Assembly: GCF_001544575.2 (NCBI RefSeq)
Contig: NZ_FCNY02000007.1
Coordinates: forward strand, 1 to 64,000
DNA: 64,000 nucleotides
DNA from: Caballeronia cordobensis
GTDB taxonomy: Bacteria; Pseudomonadota; Gammaproteobacteria; Burkholderiales; Burkholderiaceae
Reading direction: 5' to 3'
In this document: piece by piece, positions 25,107 through 36,957 of the stretch
How positions within the stretch are numbered: the stretch's first letter is position 1
Layout: the number at the start of each line of letters is the position of its first letter
Program-made: the position numbers and the translations under genes
Notes under the pieces: model-generated
What the model was told of the DNA's origin: nothing
Seen by the model: the letters and a program-made list of their open reading frames with translations, nothing else
Databases searched by the model: none

Positions 25107-26250
25107 GCGTGCTGGTGCGAAGGGCTTCGCCGTCGTGGATCGAATCGCTCGGGTTGTCGATCACCCGATCGGTCGCGTCCAGTCCCGTCGCGATCTCGAC
25201 ATAGATGCCGAAGTCGCGGCCGATGGTGACCTTCTTCAGCTTCGCCTTGCCATCGCGGCCCAGCACGGCGACGGTCACGCCGTCGGGTCGAAACAGCAAT
25301 GCGCTCGCGGGCAACTGGAGTTCGGGCGCGGGACTGACAAGCGCCAGATGAAGCTCGGCATACGCGCCCGGCATCAATGCGCCATCCCGGTTGTCGATAT
25401 CGGCCTCGACGTGCAGCGTGCGGCTCACCGGATCGATCGCGCCGGCGCTGCGTGCGAGCGTCGCGGGGAAACGGCGTCCCGGATACTGCTGCGACGTGAG
25501 ATAGACCGCAGAACCCGGTTTCACGCTCGCCGCATCGTCCTGAGGCACGTCGGCGAAGACGCGCAGGCGGTCCGTCTGCTCGATATGCATCAACTCTCCG
25601 GGCATGCCTGCCAGCCCCGGCGCGCCGCCCGCCGTGACGAGCGAGCCGATGTCCACGTTGCGCACGGTGATCACGCCATCGAATGGCGCAGTCACCTTCT
25701 GATACGACGCCATCTCCTGAAGCCGCGTGACATCCGCCTGCTTCGATTGCAGCGCGGCGCGCTTCGCATCGCTGTCGCTGGTCTTTGCGTCGGCGTCCTG
25801 CTGCGAGACGGACTGCGTCTGCAGCATCGTCTGCCAGCGCGAGGCCGTGCTGTTCGCGAAGCGATAATCGGCTTGCGCCATCGCGGCATCGGCGCGGGCT
25901 TGCCGAAGCTGCGCGTCGAGCTCGGGCGTCTCGATGCTCGCAAGGAGCTGTCCGGCTTTCACGTGCGTGCCGATGTCCGCATACCACTGCTGCACATAGC
26001 CGCTCGTGCGCGCATAGATCGAAGCATCGGCCCACGGCATCACGGAGGCGGGCAGAAGCAGTTCCTGCGTGGCGGGCGCCTGCTTCGGCGAGATCGTCGA
26101 GACGAGCGGCTCGCGCTGTTCGTCCACCTGATGTGTCTGCGCGGCGCGCGCATGCAGCCGCGGCACGATACCGGCGACGAGCATGACCGCGACGAGTCCG
26201 GAGACCGCAACAGGGATCAGGCGCATGCGCATGGGAGTTGTCGATTTCAT
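25099..26250 (-). CDS. RND efflux periplasmic adaptor (HlyD/MFP family)
   Basis: 383 residues: an N-terminal membrane anchor (about residues 10-30), biotinyl-lipoyl-like halves flanking a coiled-coil hairpin rich in Ala/Gln/Asp (about 110-185), then beta-barrel and membrane-proximal domains. It links the inner-membrane pump to the outer-membrane channel. Its gene is 12 nt from the RND gene and overlaps the channel gene. Confidence 0.92.
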   Translation of the reverse strand: MKSTTPMRMRLIPVAVSGLVAVMLVAGIVPRLHARAAQTHQVDEQREPLVSTISPKQAPATQELLLPASVMPWADASIYARTSGYVQQWYADIGTHVKAGQLLASIETPELDAQLRQARADAAMAQADYRFANSTASRWQTMLQTQSVSQQDADAKTSDSDAKRAALQSKQADVTRLQEMASYQKVTAPFDGVITVRNVDIGSLVTAGGAPGLAGMPGELMHIEQTDRLRVFADVPQDDAASVKPGSAVYLTSQQYPGRRFPATLARSAGAIDPVSRTLHVEADIDNRDGALMPGAYAELHLALVSPAPELQLPASALLFRPDGVTVAVLGRDGKAKLKKVTIGRDFGIYVEIATGLDATDRVIDNPSDSIHDGEALRTSTHA

Positions 26251-26262
26251 TTGAAATCCTAA

Positions 26263-29200
26263 TTAAATGCTTGCGGCGGGTTCGACAGATTCGAGCCGGT
26301 TCGCGCGGCGCTTCGCCAGCCAGCCATGCACCATGCCGAACACGACCGGCACGAACACGAGCGTGGACAGCGTGCCGATGGCGAGGCCGCCGATCACCGC
26401 GCGGCCGAGCGGCGCGTTCTGCTCGCCGCCGTCGCCGAGGCCGAGGGCCATTGGCATCATGCCGATCAGCATGGCGAGCGCGGTCATCAGCACGGGGCGG
26501 AAGCGGTTGAAACCGGCATCGAGCGCGGCGGCGAGCGGGGGTGCGCCGCCCAGCAACGCATCGCGCGCGGTATTGATGACGAGAATGCTGTTCGCCGTCG
26601 CGATGCCGATACACAGGATCGCGCCCGTGAGCGCGGGCACGGAGAGCGTCGTCTGTGTGACGAAGAGCATCCACGCGATGCCCGCCATCGAGCCCGGCAG
26701 GCCGCTGATGATGATGAGCGGATCGATCCACGACTGGAAATTCACGACCATCAGCAGATAGACGAGGGCGATCGCGAACACGAGCCCGAGGCCCAGGCCG
26801 GTGAACGACTCGCTCATCGACTGCACCTGACCGCGAATCACGATCGACGAGCCGGGCGGCAGGTGCGCGCGTTCGGCATCGACGAGCTTCGTCACGTCCG
26901 AGGCGACGCCGCCGAGATCGCGATACTGCGTCGACGCGAAGATATCCAGCACGGGCTGCACGTTGTAATGCGAGACCACGGCCTGTTGCTCGCTGCGCGA
27001 GGTGGTGCCGAGCGTGCCGAGCTGGTTCTGCGGATCGAGCGGCACGTTCTTCGTCGTAACCGGTATGTTCGCGAGCGTCTGCAACGAATGAATGTCCCAT
27101 TGCGGCACTTCCGCCATCAAGGGATAGCTCACGCCGTTCTTCGGATCGAGCCAGAAATTCGGCGTGGTCTGCGAGCTGCCGCTCAACGCGATCAGCAGGT
27201 TCTGCGCGACGTCGCGCTGTGTGAGTCCCGCCTGCATGGCCTTCGTCCGATCGACGTTCACGTCGATGGTCGGTTCGTCGCCGGGCTGCTGGATGCGTGC
27301 GTCGACGAGACCGCGCACGCCGCGCATTGCATCGAGCAAACGATTCGCGACCGCGCGATTCTGTTCGAGCTTGTTGCCGACGATCTGCACGTCGATCGGC
27401 GCGGGCAGGCCGAAGTTGAGAATCTGGCTGACGATGTCCGCGGGCAGGAACGCGAAGCTCACGCCGGGAAACGCGGCGTTCAGCACGTTGCGCAGTTTGG
27501 CGACGTACTGCGCGGTCGGCCGGTGCTTCGGTGCGAGCGTGATGAGGATGTCCGCATCTTCGGGACCGATCGGGTCCGATGAATCGTACGTCAGGTTGAT
27601 GCCGCTTACCGGCACGCCGATGTTGTCGAGCACCGCAGCCTGTTCGTTGGCGGGAATCACGCTGCGGATCTTCGCTTCGACCTCGTCGGTGATGCGCGCC
27701 GTCTCTTCGATACGCGTTCCGGTTGGCGCGCGCAGATGGAGGCGAATCTCGCCGGTATCGACTGACGGGAAAAAGTCGCGGCCCTCGAACGGGACCAGCA
27801 CGAGCGATGCGAGGCACAGCGCGAGCCACATCGGCACGAAGCGGCGCCGGTTGTCTATGGCTCGGTGCAGCACGTTTCGATAGCACGCGCGCAACGCTTC
27901 GAAGCGTTGCTCGAATGCCGACTGAAAGCGCGTCAGTGCGCCGGCGATGCCCCGCGTGGCCTTGTTCGTTTTCGATGGCGCACGCATCAGATACATCGCC
28001 AGCGTCGGAATGAGCGTGCGCGAGAAGAAGTACGACGCGCACATCGCGAAGATCACGGCCTCGGCGAGTGGCACGAAGAGGTAGCGTGCGACGCCCGAGA
28101 GCAGAAACATCGGCACGAACACGATGCAGATCGAAAGCGTCGAGACGAAGGTCGGCACGGCGATTTCGCCGGAGCCGTTGAGGATCGCATCGTGCAGCGG
28201 TTCGCCGTTCTCCAGATGATGCGTGATGTTCTCGATGGCCACGGTCGCATCGTCGACGAGAATGCCGACCGCGAGCGCAAGACCGCCGAGCGTCATGATG
28301 TTCAGCGTCTGGCCGAGCGCACTCAGCGCGATCAGCGATGTGAGCACCGCGAGCGGAATCGACACCGCGATGATGAGCGTCGCGCGCCAGCTTCCGAGAA
28401 ACAGCAGGATCATCACGGCGGTGAGGCAGGCCGCGATCAGCGCTTCGCGCACGACGCCCGAGATGGCGGACTTCACGAAAACCGACTGGTCGGAGAGCGG
28501 CGTGATCTTGAGCGCCTTCGGCAAGCCGGCCTCGATTTTGGGGAGCATGGCCTTGACCTGGCCGATGATCGTCAGCGTCGATGCGCTGCCGGTCTTCTCG
28601 ACCTGAAGCAGCGCGGCGCGCTTGCCGTCGGACCGCACGATGTTGGTCTGCGGCGCGAAGCCGTCGATCACGTGCGCGACGTCGCGCACGTAGATGACGT
28701 CGCCGTTCGCGGTCTTGATAGGCAGGTCGTTCAAGGCGGCGACGGTCTGCGTGCTTCCGTTCATCTCGACGTTGTATTCGCGCGTGCCGATCTTGGCTGT
28801 CCCGCCCGGCAGGATGAGATTCTGTGCGTTGACGGCATTGACCACGTCGACGGGCGCGAGCCCTTTCGCCTGCAGCCGTGCCGGATCCAGCTCGACCATG
28901 ATCTGACGGATCTTGCCGCCATAAGGCAAAGGCACGGCTGCGCCCTGGACCGTTGCAAGCTGGGTCCGGATGAAGCTGTTGCCGAGATCGTAGAGCGTCT
29001 GTTCGGGCAGCGTCTTGCTGGAGAGCCCGAGTTGCAGCACCGGTACGGTCGAAGCGTTGTAGGTGATGATGTTCGGCGGAAGCGTGCCCGGCGGCAGCAC
29101 GCGAAGAATCGAGGCGGAGTTGGACGCTGCCTGCGCGATCGCCCGGTTGATATCCGCGCCCGGATGAAAAAAAATCTTCACGACCGAGACGCCGTTGAGC

Positions 29201-29454
29201 GACTGCGACTCGATGTGCGCGATGTCGTCCACATCGGTCGTAAGCGCGCGCTCGTAGTTCGACGTGATGCGATGCGCCATGTCTTCCGCGGAAAAACCGT
29301 TGTATGTCCAGACGATGCTGACGACCGGAATGTCGATGTTCGGAAAAATATCGGTGGGTGTGCGCAGAATCGCGATCGGCCCGAGAATGAAGAGGAGAAC
29401 GGCGAGCACGACGAACGTATAGGGCCGTCGGAGGGCCAGGTTGACGATCCACAT
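26263..29454 (-). CDS. RND efflux pump inner-membrane transporter (HAE1 family)
   Basis: 1063 residues, standard for AcrB/MdtB-type pumps. First helix after MWIVNLALRRP, then a large periplasmic loop, helices 2-6 with the proton-relay aspartates in GILVDDATVAIEN, and a second repeat with its own loop. Start fixed at 29454 because MWIVNLALRRP is the conserved family N-terminus. The substrate may be a toxic metabolite or drug; nothing in the sequence defines it. First gene of the operon. Confidence 0.95.
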   Translation of the reverse strand: MWIVNLALRRPYTFVVLAVLLFILGPIAILRTPTDIFPNIDIPVVSIVWTYNGFSAEDMAHRITSNYERALTTDVDDIAHIESQSLNGVSVVKIFFHPGADINRAIAQAASNSASILRVLPPGTLPPNIITYNASTVPVLQLGLSSKTLPEQTLYDLGNSFIRTQLATVQGAAVPLPYGGKIRQIMVELDPARLQAKGLAPVDVVNAVNAQNLILPGGTAKIGTREYNVEMNGSTQTVAALNDLPIKTANGDVIYVRDVAHVIDGFAPQTNIVRSDGKRAALLQVEKTGSASTLTIIGQVKAMLPKIEAGLPKALKITPLSDQSVFVKSAISGVVREALIAACLTAVMILLFLGSWRATLIIAVSIPLAVLTSLIALSALGQTLNIMTLGGLALAVGILVDDATVAIENITHHLENGEPLHDAILNGSGEIAVPTFVSTLSICIVFVPMFLLSGVARYLFVPLAEAVIFAMCASYFFSRTLIPTLAMYLMRAPSKTNKATRGIAGALTRFQSAFEQRFEALRACYRNVLHRAIDNRRRFVPMWLALCLASLVLVPFEGRDFFPSVDTGEIRLHLRAPTGTRIEETARITDEVEAKIRSVIPANEQAAVLDNIGVPVSGINLTYDSSDPIGPEDADILITLAPKHRPTAQYVAKLRNVLNAAFPGVSFAFLPADIVSQILNFGLPAPIDVQIVGNKLEQNRAVANRLLDAMRGVRGLVDARIQQPGDEPTIDVNVDRTKAMQAGLTQRDVAQNLLIALSGSSQTTPNFWLDPKNGVSYPLMAEVPQWDIHSLQTLANIPVTTKNVPLDPQNQLGTLGTTSRSEQQAVVSHYNVQPVLDIFASTQYRDLGGVASDVTKLVDAERAHLPPGSSIVIRGQVQSMSESFTGLGLGLVFAIALVYLLMVVNFQSWIDPLIIISGLPGSMAGIAWMLFVTQTTLSVPALTGAILCIGIATANSILVINTARDALLGGAPPLAAALDAGFNRFRPVLMTALAMLIGMMPMALGLGDGGEQNAPLGRAVIGGLAIGTLSTLVFVPVVFGMVHGWLAKRRANRLESVEPAASI

Positions 29455-29716
29455 GGCGCTTGTCTGTATAAGAGTGGGGAGCGTGTGGATGAAACCGTGC
29501 ACGCAATCGAGAAGATCGGGCGCAGTGTTGCATGCAAGCGCGATGCTTCTTTGCGAAATCGCACGAGGGCTTGCACGAATCGCGTCGTGAATGCGCGGAT
29601 TAAACTTTGGTTTGAGTTGACTTAACCCGATGTTGGCTCCAGCTCGAACGGATCGGGTCCGTATCGCGCGATCGATCGTGTCCGCTGCTCAAACGGCTGC
29701 CCCGTCCTTCTTTAGT

Positions 29717-29788
29717 TCATCGATGAGATCTTTTTTGGCGCTGAATGCGCCCTTCTGCGTCGTTCTCTTCCTGGTCGAGATTCATCAT
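29717..29788 (-). CDS. Possible 23-residue small protein
   Basis: Starts with ATG ATG directly after GAGGAGCGA, an excellent ribosome-binding site, and encodes a charged peptide beginning MMNLDQEEND and ending RQKRSHR. In the next frame the same stretch reads KKDLIDELKKDGAAV before a stop, a protein-like sequence without its own start. Either this is a short real peptide or a frameshifted remnant. Low certainty. Confidence 0.25.
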   Translation of the reverse strand: MMNLDQEENDAEGRIQRQKRSHR

Positions 29789-29910
29789 TCGCTCCTCACG
29801 GTTCGTGAAACGAGCATATCGCACGCACACACGCGGCGGGATCGAGCCTTTCAATTCGCGCTGCAATGGGTTCGAACGGCGTAAGAAGAATCATGCTGGC
29901 GTCAAAGGTG

Positions 29911-29939
29911 TTGACAGGCTCGATTCCCTGCAATATCAG
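29911..29939 (+). promoter_or_regulatory. Sigma-70 promoter for the antiporter operon
   Basis: A perfect TTGACA (29911-29916), a 17-nt spacer and TATCAG (29934-29939). It points toward the first antiporter gene, about 130 nt away, leaving a long leader that could carry regulation. Confidence 0.55.
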
Positions 29940-30072
29940 AGTTGGAACCGCTCGACGCAATGAAATGGAAATCGATTACGGCGAGTAAATAGGTTGTTGG
30001 CCGCCGGCGTTTGCGAGCTTTTTACCGATATTGCCCAATATGTGATTCACCTCAAAAGGATGGTCCCGGACC

Positions 30073-31755
30073 ATGCTGTGGCATCTGCTTGCGGCGCAAC
30101 CCGAAATCGCCCTGTTCGCGAGTCTGGCGATCGGTTTTCTTATCGGTTCCTTCAAACTCGGGCCGATTCAACTCGGCGGCGTGTGCGGCACGCTCATCGT
30201 CGCGTTGATTCTCGGACAAAGCGGCGCGCGCATTTCGCCCGATCTGAAGAACATCGCATTTGCGCTTTTTATTTTCGCGCTGGGCTTCACCGGCGGGCCG
30301 CAATTCTTCGCCAATATCGGCAAGGGCTGGCGCTATGGCGCCTTGTCCGTTGTCGAGGTCATCGTGGTCGTCACGCTCGTGCTGTGCGCCGTGAAGCTGC
30401 TCAGACTCGATGCGGGGACAGCGGCGGGGCTGCTCGCCGGCGGCGCGACCGAATCCGCCGTGATCGGCACGGCCTCCGAGGCCATCGGCCGGCTCGGTCT
30501 CGACGCCGCCGAGACCGCGCGCCTGCAGGCGAACATCGTCACGGCGTACAGCGTGAGCTATCTGTTCGGGCTGGTCACGATCGTGCTGTTTGCCAGCCAG
30601 TTCGCGCCGCTCATCCTGCGCGTGAATCTGCGCGAGGAGTCCGAGCGCGTCTGGCGCAAGCTCGGCGGCGACGGCGCGCTCGCCGAAGGACAGACGCTCG
30701 CCATGCCACCGCTCGTCAGCCGCGAGCTGAAGGTGACGGCGGCCGCGGGGCGCAGTCTCGGGGAGCTGGAGAAACAGTTCGGGCAGAACATCAGCGTGCA
30801 ACGCGTGCTGCGCGACCGGTCGGTGATCAAGGCGCAGCCGTCGCTGGTGCTGAAAGCGGGGGACCGCGTCCTGGTCGGTGGGAGGCGCGAGGCGCTGGTG
30901 GCGGCGATTCCGGTCATCGGGGCAGAGGTTGGGGGCGGCGGCCTGCCGGATGTCTATGTCGAACGCGTCGACGTCATGCTCACGCGTCCCGAGCTGCATG
31001 GACTGACGCTCGCGCAGGCGCGCGCCCGCGTCGCGCCGCAAGAGGGACGCGGCGTGTTCGTCGCGGCGGTGACGCGGCTCGACAGCACGATCCCCGCGCT
31101 GCCCGGCACGCAGGTGCATCGCGGCGATGTGCTGACGCTCGTCGGCAACAAGGAGGACGTCGCGCGCGGGGCGTCGAAGCTCGGCTACATCATTCGCGCG
31201 ACGCAGAAGACCGATTTCGTCTTTCTCGGCCTCGGCGTGTTGCTGGGCATTGCGGTGGGACGCCTGTCCGTGCGCGCGGGCGGCATCGATCTCACGCTGG
31301 GCACGGGGGGCGGCTGCCTGCTTGCCGGCCTGCTGTTCGGCTGGATCCGCTCGCGCTATCCGCTCATCGGCTCGCTGCCGTCGGCGGCGGCGCAGATCCT
31401 GAAGGACTTCGGACTGTGCACCTTCATCGCGGCGGTCGGTCTGTCGGCGGGCGCGGACGCGCTGCGGCTGATTCGCGAGTTCGGCATTGCGCTGCCGCTC
31501 GCGGGCATCGTCATCACGCTCGGACCGGCGCTCGCCTCGCTGGTCATCGGGCGCTGGCTCCTGAAGCTCGACGTGCCGATGTTGCTCGGCGCGATCGCCG
31601 GTCAGCAATGCAGCACGCCCGCCATCAGCGCGCTTGTCGGGGTGACGGGCAATGCGACGCCGGTGATCGGCTACACGATCACGTATGCGTTGTCCAACGT
31701 GTTGCTGCCGTTGCTCGGGCCGCTGGTGGTCGGGCTCGCCAGCAAGATGGGCTGA
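30073..31755 (+). CDS. AspT-family antiporter, copy 1
   Basis: 560 residues of the aspartate:alanine exchanger family: an N-terminal membrane domain with the re-entrant-type motif GGATESAVIGTA, a central cytosolic part with two TrkA-C/RCK_C-like domains (about residues 205-375), and a C-terminal membrane repeat with a glycine-rich LGTGGGCLLAGL. In known systems AspT imports aspartate and exports alanine, the product of aspartate 4-decarboxylase, creating a proton gradient. First gene of a five-gene operon that encodes such a decarboxylase. Confidence 0.87.
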   Translation: MLWHLLAAQPEIALFASLAIGFLIGSFKLGPIQLGGVCGTLIVALILGQSGARISPDLKNIAFALFIFALGFTGGPQFFANIGKGWRYGALSVVEVIVVVTLVLCAVKLLRLDAGTAAGLLAGGATESAVIGTASEAIGRLGLDAAETARLQANIVTAYSVSYLFGLVTIVLFASQFAPLILRVNLREESERVWRKLGGDGALAEGQTLAMPPLVSRELKVTAAAGRSLGELEKQFGQNISVQRVLRDRSVIKAQPSLVLKAGDRVLVGGRREALVAAIPVIGAEVGGGGLPDVYVERVDVMLTRPELHGLTLAQARARVAPQEGRGVFVAAVTRLDSTIPALPGTQVHRGDVLTLVGNKEDVARGASKLGYIIRATQKTDFVFLGLGVLLGIAVGRLSVRAGGIDLTLGTGGGCLLAGLLFGWIRSRYPLIGSLPSAAAQILKDFGLCTFIAAVGLSAGADALRLIREFGIALPLAGIVITLGPALASLVIGRWLLKLDVPMLLGAIAGQQCSTPAISALVGVTGNATPVIGYTITYALSNVLLPLLGPLVVGLASKMG

Positions 31756-31759
31756 CGCA

Positions 31760-33448
31760 ATGGACTGGCTCCACGCGATCTTCCAGAAAATACCCGAGGC
31801 GGCGCTCTTTCTGTCGCTCGCGGCCGGTTACCTGATCGGTCAGATCAACTTCGGCAAGTTCCAGCTGGGCGGCGTGGGCGGCTCGCTGCTCGCGGCGGTC
31901 GTCGTGAGCCAGGTCGGCGTGCAGATCGACAATGGCGTGAAGTCGGTGATGTTCGCCGTTTTCATCTATGCGGTCGGCTACGACTCCGGGCCGCAGTTCT
32001 TCAACTCGCTCAACCGAAAGACCTTGCGCGAGATCGCGATGGCGCTCTTTCTCGCGGTGACGGCGCTCGTCACCGTGATCGTCTGCGCGAAGCTCTTTGG
32101 CCTGAACAAAGGGCTCGCCGCCGGTCTCGCGGGCGGTGCGCTGACGCAGTCGGCGATCATCGGCACGGCAGGCGATGCGATCGCGCGGCTCGGACTCGCC
32201 CCGGAAGAAACCAAAGCGCTGCAGGCGGATGTGGCGATCGCCTACGCGGTCACCTATGTGTTCGGCTCGCTCGGCGCGATCATCGTGTGCGTGAACATCC
32301 TGCCGAAGTTCATGGGGCAGGGCTTGCGCGAGGCATCGATCGAGGCGGAGCAGGCGCTCGCGAGCGGCGCGGCGGGACCGCAGCCGGGACAGATTTCCGC
32401 GCTGCCGGAGCTGGTCGGACGGGCCTACCGTGTCGGAGCGGGCGCGCTCGGGCGCACGGTATCGGAGATCGAGATCGCCGAAGCGGACATGGTCACGATC
32501 GAGCGCATCCGGCGCGGCGACAGAACGCTCGATCCCCAACCCGACCTGAGGCTGGAGGCGGGGGACATCGTGCTGGTCGTCGGACGGCGCGAGGTGATGC
32601 TTGGCGCGGCGGCGATGCTCGGCGACGAGGTCGCGGACACCGGCGACTCGGCCCTCGTCATGCAGACGCGCGAGGGCGTGTTCACGCGGCGAGGCATGAA
32701 TCACGCGACGATCGCCACGGTGCGGGCGACGGTTGACCGGGCAATGCGGCACGGCGTCTATCTGAAGGCGATCACGCGCGTCGGCATGCCGCTGCCCGTG
32801 CTGCCCGACACGCAGCTGGAGCACGGCGACGTCATCACGTTCTATGGCTCGCCACAGGACACGAAGCGCGCGGTCGATGCCGCCGGCTACGAACTGCCGT
32901 ACTCCAACAAGACGGACTTCATCTACATGGGCACGGGCATCGTGATCGGCCTGCTGATCGGGCTGATCGTCGTGCGCATCGGCGGCATTCCGATCACGCT
33001 CGGCTCGGGCGGCGGCTGCCTGCTCGCGGGGCTCGTGTTCGGCTGGATGCGGGGCAAGCATCCGATGTACGGCGTCATGCCGCCCGCCGCGTCGCAACTG
33101 CTCAAGGACTTCGGACTCGCGGCGTTCGTCGCGGTCGTCGGGCTGAATTCGGGTTTGCAGGCGGTCGTGACGGTCAAGCAGAGCGGCGTCACGATCTTTC
33201 TGCTCGGCGTGTTCGTCACGCTGTTTCCGCTGCTTCTCACGATGATCTTCGGCCGCTACGTGCTGGGCTACCGCAACGCGGCGATTTTCGCGGGCGCGCT
33301 GTCGGGATCGCGCAGCGCGAATCCCGCGTTTGGCGGCGTGCTGGACAAGGCCGAGAGCGCGGTGCCGACGGCGGCCTTCGCCGTCACCTATGCGCTCGCG
33401 AACGTGCTGCTGACGTTGCTGGGGCCGCTCATCGTCGGGCTCGTGTAG
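31760..33448 (+). CDS. AspT-family antiporter, copy 2
   Basis: 562 residues with the same architecture as copy 1 and a variant motif (GGALTQSAIIGTA). Begins 4 nt after copy 1; the start at 31760 gives the family N-terminus MDWLHAIFQKIPE, whereas the longer open frame overlaps copy 1. The central TrkA-C-like segments include LARTV/LEAGDIVLVVGRR-type turns. Sequence divergence from copy 1 is large, so it is an old paralogue, possibly with another substrate pair such as glutamate:GABA. Confidence 0.86.
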   Translation: MDWLHAIFQKIPEAALFLSLAAGYLIGQINFGKFQLGGVGGSLLAAVVVSQVGVQIDNGVKSVMFAVFIYAVGYDSGPQFFNSLNRKTLREIAMALFLAVTALVTVIVCAKLFGLNKGLAAGLAGGALTQSAIIGTAGDAIARLGLAPEETKALQADVAIAYAVTYVFGSLGAIIVCVNILPKFMGQGLREASIEAEQALASGAAGPQPGQISALPELVGRAYRVGAGALGRTVSEIEIAEADMVTIERIRRGDRTLDPQPDLRLEAGDIVLVVGRREVMLGAAAMLGDEVADTGDSALVMQTREGVFTRRGMNHATIATVRATVDRAMRHGVYLKAITRVGMPLPVLPDTQLEHGDVITFYGSPQDTKRAVDAAGYELPYSNKTDFIYMGTGIVIGLLIGLIVVRIGGIPITLGSGGGCLLAGLVFGWMRGKHPMYGVMPPAASQLLKDFGLAAFVAVVGLNSGLQAVVTVKQSGVTIFLLGVFVTLFPLLLTMIFGRYVLGYRNAAIFAGALSGSRSANPAFGGVLDKAESAVPTAAFAVTYALANVLLTLLGPLIVGLV

Positions 33449-33535
33449 CGGCCTCGCGGGCATGGCGGACGGAATCGTCGAAGGGCCGCCGCAGAGGTGC
33501 AAGGCAATCTGAATCCAACCAGGTCAGGAGGGCGT

Positions 33536-35230
33536 ATGGCATGGCTTGCAGCAACGCTACGCAGTTATCCGGAGATTGCCGTCTTTCTGTCGCTTGGCAT
33601 CGGCTATTGGGTCGGCGGCAAAAGCTTCAAGGGCTTCAGCCTTGGCGCGGTGACGGCGACCCTGCTCGCGGCCATCGCGGTCGGGCAGCTCGGCATCACC
33701 ATTTCGGCCAACGTCAAGTCGGTCTTCTTCCTGATGTTCCTGTTCGCCGTCGGATACGGCGTGGGTCCGCAGTTCGTGCGGGGCATCGCCAAGGACGGGC
33801 TGCCGCAGGCGCTCTTTTCAGTCATTCAGTGTCTGCTTTGCCTGGTCGCGCCATGGCTGGCCGCGAAGATTGCCGGCTATGACATCGGCTCGGCGGCAGG
33901 GCTATTGGCCGGCTCGCAGACCATTTCGGCGTCGATGGGGCTTGCCACCGACGCGATCAACCGCATCGGCCTGCCGCCCGACCAGGCCAAGGCGCTGCTC
34001 GACGCGATGCCCACCGCCTACGCGGTCACCTACATCTACGGCACGATCGGTTCGGCGCTGATTCTCGCGATGCTCGGCCCCAGACTGCTGAATATCGACC
34101 TGGTTGCGGCGTGCAAGGACTACGAGGCAAAGCTCGGCGGCTCGGCGGAAGGCGGCGGGGATGGCTCGGGCTGGCATCAGTTCTCGCTGCGCGCGTATCG
34201 CGTGCGCGAGGGCGGCCGGGCGGCCGGCCTGACCGTGGCGCAGGCCGAGGCGCTGGAGCCTGCCGGCGCGCGGCTCTTCATCGAGCGCATCCGGCGCGGC
34301 GGCCAGATCCACGATGCGAAGATCGACGACGTGCTGCAACCCGGCGACGTGGTCGCGGTCGCGGGCAAGCGTGAGCAGCTCGTCGAGATTCTCGGCGGCG
34401 GTGCGGCGATCGAGGTCGACGACGCGGAACTGCTCTCGGTGCCGGTCGAGGGTGTGGACATCTACATCACGAACAAGGACGTGGAGGGCAAGACGCTCGC
34501 CGAGCTCGCGCACATGCCCGGGGCGCGCGGCGTGTTCATTCGCCGGATCAAGCGCGGCGTCACCGAAACGCCGATTCCGATCCTGCCGAACACCACGCTG
34601 CATCGGGGCGATACCGTCACGGTCGTCGGCCGCACGCAGGACACCACGGCGGTGGCGAAGAAAGTCGGCGTGATCGACCGGCCAAGCGACGTTGCCGACA
34701 TGGCTTTCACGGGCCTCGCCATCACGCTCGGGGCGCTGGTCGGCGCGATCGTGATCCGCGCGGGCGGCATTCCCATCACGCTCTCGACCGCCGGCGGCGC
34801 GCTGATCGCGGGCATCGTGTTCGGCTGGCTGCGCGCGATCCACCCGACCTTCGGGCGCATCCCGTCGCCCACGCTGTGGTTCATGAATTCCGTCGGCCTG
34901 AACGTATTCATCGCGGTAGTCGGGATCACGGCCGGCCCCGGCTTCGTCGCCGGTCTGCAGAAGCTTGGCGTGAGCCTGTTCCTGTGGGGCATCTTCGCAT
35001 CCTCGGTGCCGCTCATCATCGGCATGTACATCGCGAAGTACGTCTTCAAGTTTCATCCGGCGATCCTGCTCGGCATCTGCGCGGGCGCACGCACGACGAC
35101 CGCCGCGCTCGGCATGATCTGCGACGCGGCGAAGAGTCAGGTGCCCGGTCTCGGCTACACGGTCACCTATGCAGTCGGCAACACGCTGCTGACGATCTGG
35201 GGGATGGTGATCGTCATGATGCTTTCGTAG
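33536..35230 (+). CDS. AspT-family antiporter, copy 3
   Basis: 564 residues, again two membrane domains around a central TrkA-C-like pair. The first motif differs most ([12 protein letters not shown]) and the C-terminal glycine motif reads [11 protein letters not shown] instead of the GGGC form. Start at 33536 supported by AGGAGG; 87 nt separate it from copy 2. The three copies are clearly not recent duplicates, which points to different exchanged amino acids or different pH ranges. Confidence 0.86.
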   Translation: MAWLAATLRSYPEIAVFLSLGIGYWVGGKSFKGFSLGAVTATLLAAIAVGQLGITISANVKSVFFLMFLFAVGYGVGPQFVRGIAKDGLPQALFSVIQCLLCLVAPWLAAKIAGYDIGSAAGLLAGSQTISASMGLATDAINRIGLPPDQAKALLDAMPTAYAVTYIYGTIGSALILAMLGPRLLNIDLVAACKDYEAKLGGSAEGGGDGSGWHQFSLRAYRVREGGRAAGLTVAQAEALEPAGARLFIERIRRGGQIHDAKIDDVLQPGDVVAVAGKREQLVEILGGGAAIEVDDAELLSVPVEGVDIYITNKDVEGKTLAELAHMPGARGVFIRRIKRGVTETPIPILPNTTLHRGDTVTVVGRTQDTTAVAKKVGVIDRPSDVADMAFTGLAITLGALVGAIVIRAGGIPITLSTAGGALIAGIVFGWLRAIHPTFGRIPSPTLWFMNSVGLNVFIAVVGITAGPGFVAGLQKLGVSLFLWGIFASSVPLIIGMYIAKYVFKFHPAILLGICAGARTTTAALGMICDAAKSQVPGLGYTVTYAVGNTLLTIWGMVIVMMLS

Positions 35231-35280
35231 CGCGCCTCGAATCGTTCCCGAAGCTCATTGTCAATTTCTGGGGGTGTTGA

Positions 35281-36921
<1,641 letters not shown>

Positions 36922-36957
36922 TCCGGCATTTGCATCCGTCACCCGAGAGGTATCGAC

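Larger units (their letters stand above)
29455..30072. other. Divergent 618-bp regulatory region
   Basis: Separates the RND operon from the antiporter-decarboxylase operon and is less GC-rich than its flanks. It contains a good sigma-70 promoter for the rightward operon (separate entry), a possible very short minus-strand reading frame (29717-29788) and AT-rich sequence at 29598-29625 that may hold the leftward promoter. No regulator gene and no RNA gene was recognised. Confidence 0.5.

Noticed and set aside
24848..29533. A 1561-codon open frame on the minus strand
   Set aside because: It is a stop-free shadow of the RND pump and adaptor genes in another frame; its translation is Arg/Ala-rich and resembles no protein, while the annotated frame encodes clear domains.
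29630..29884. An 84-codon plus-strand open frame in the divergent region
   Set aside because: No ribosome-binding site, no domain-like pattern, and it is antisense to the better-supported 29717-29788 frame.
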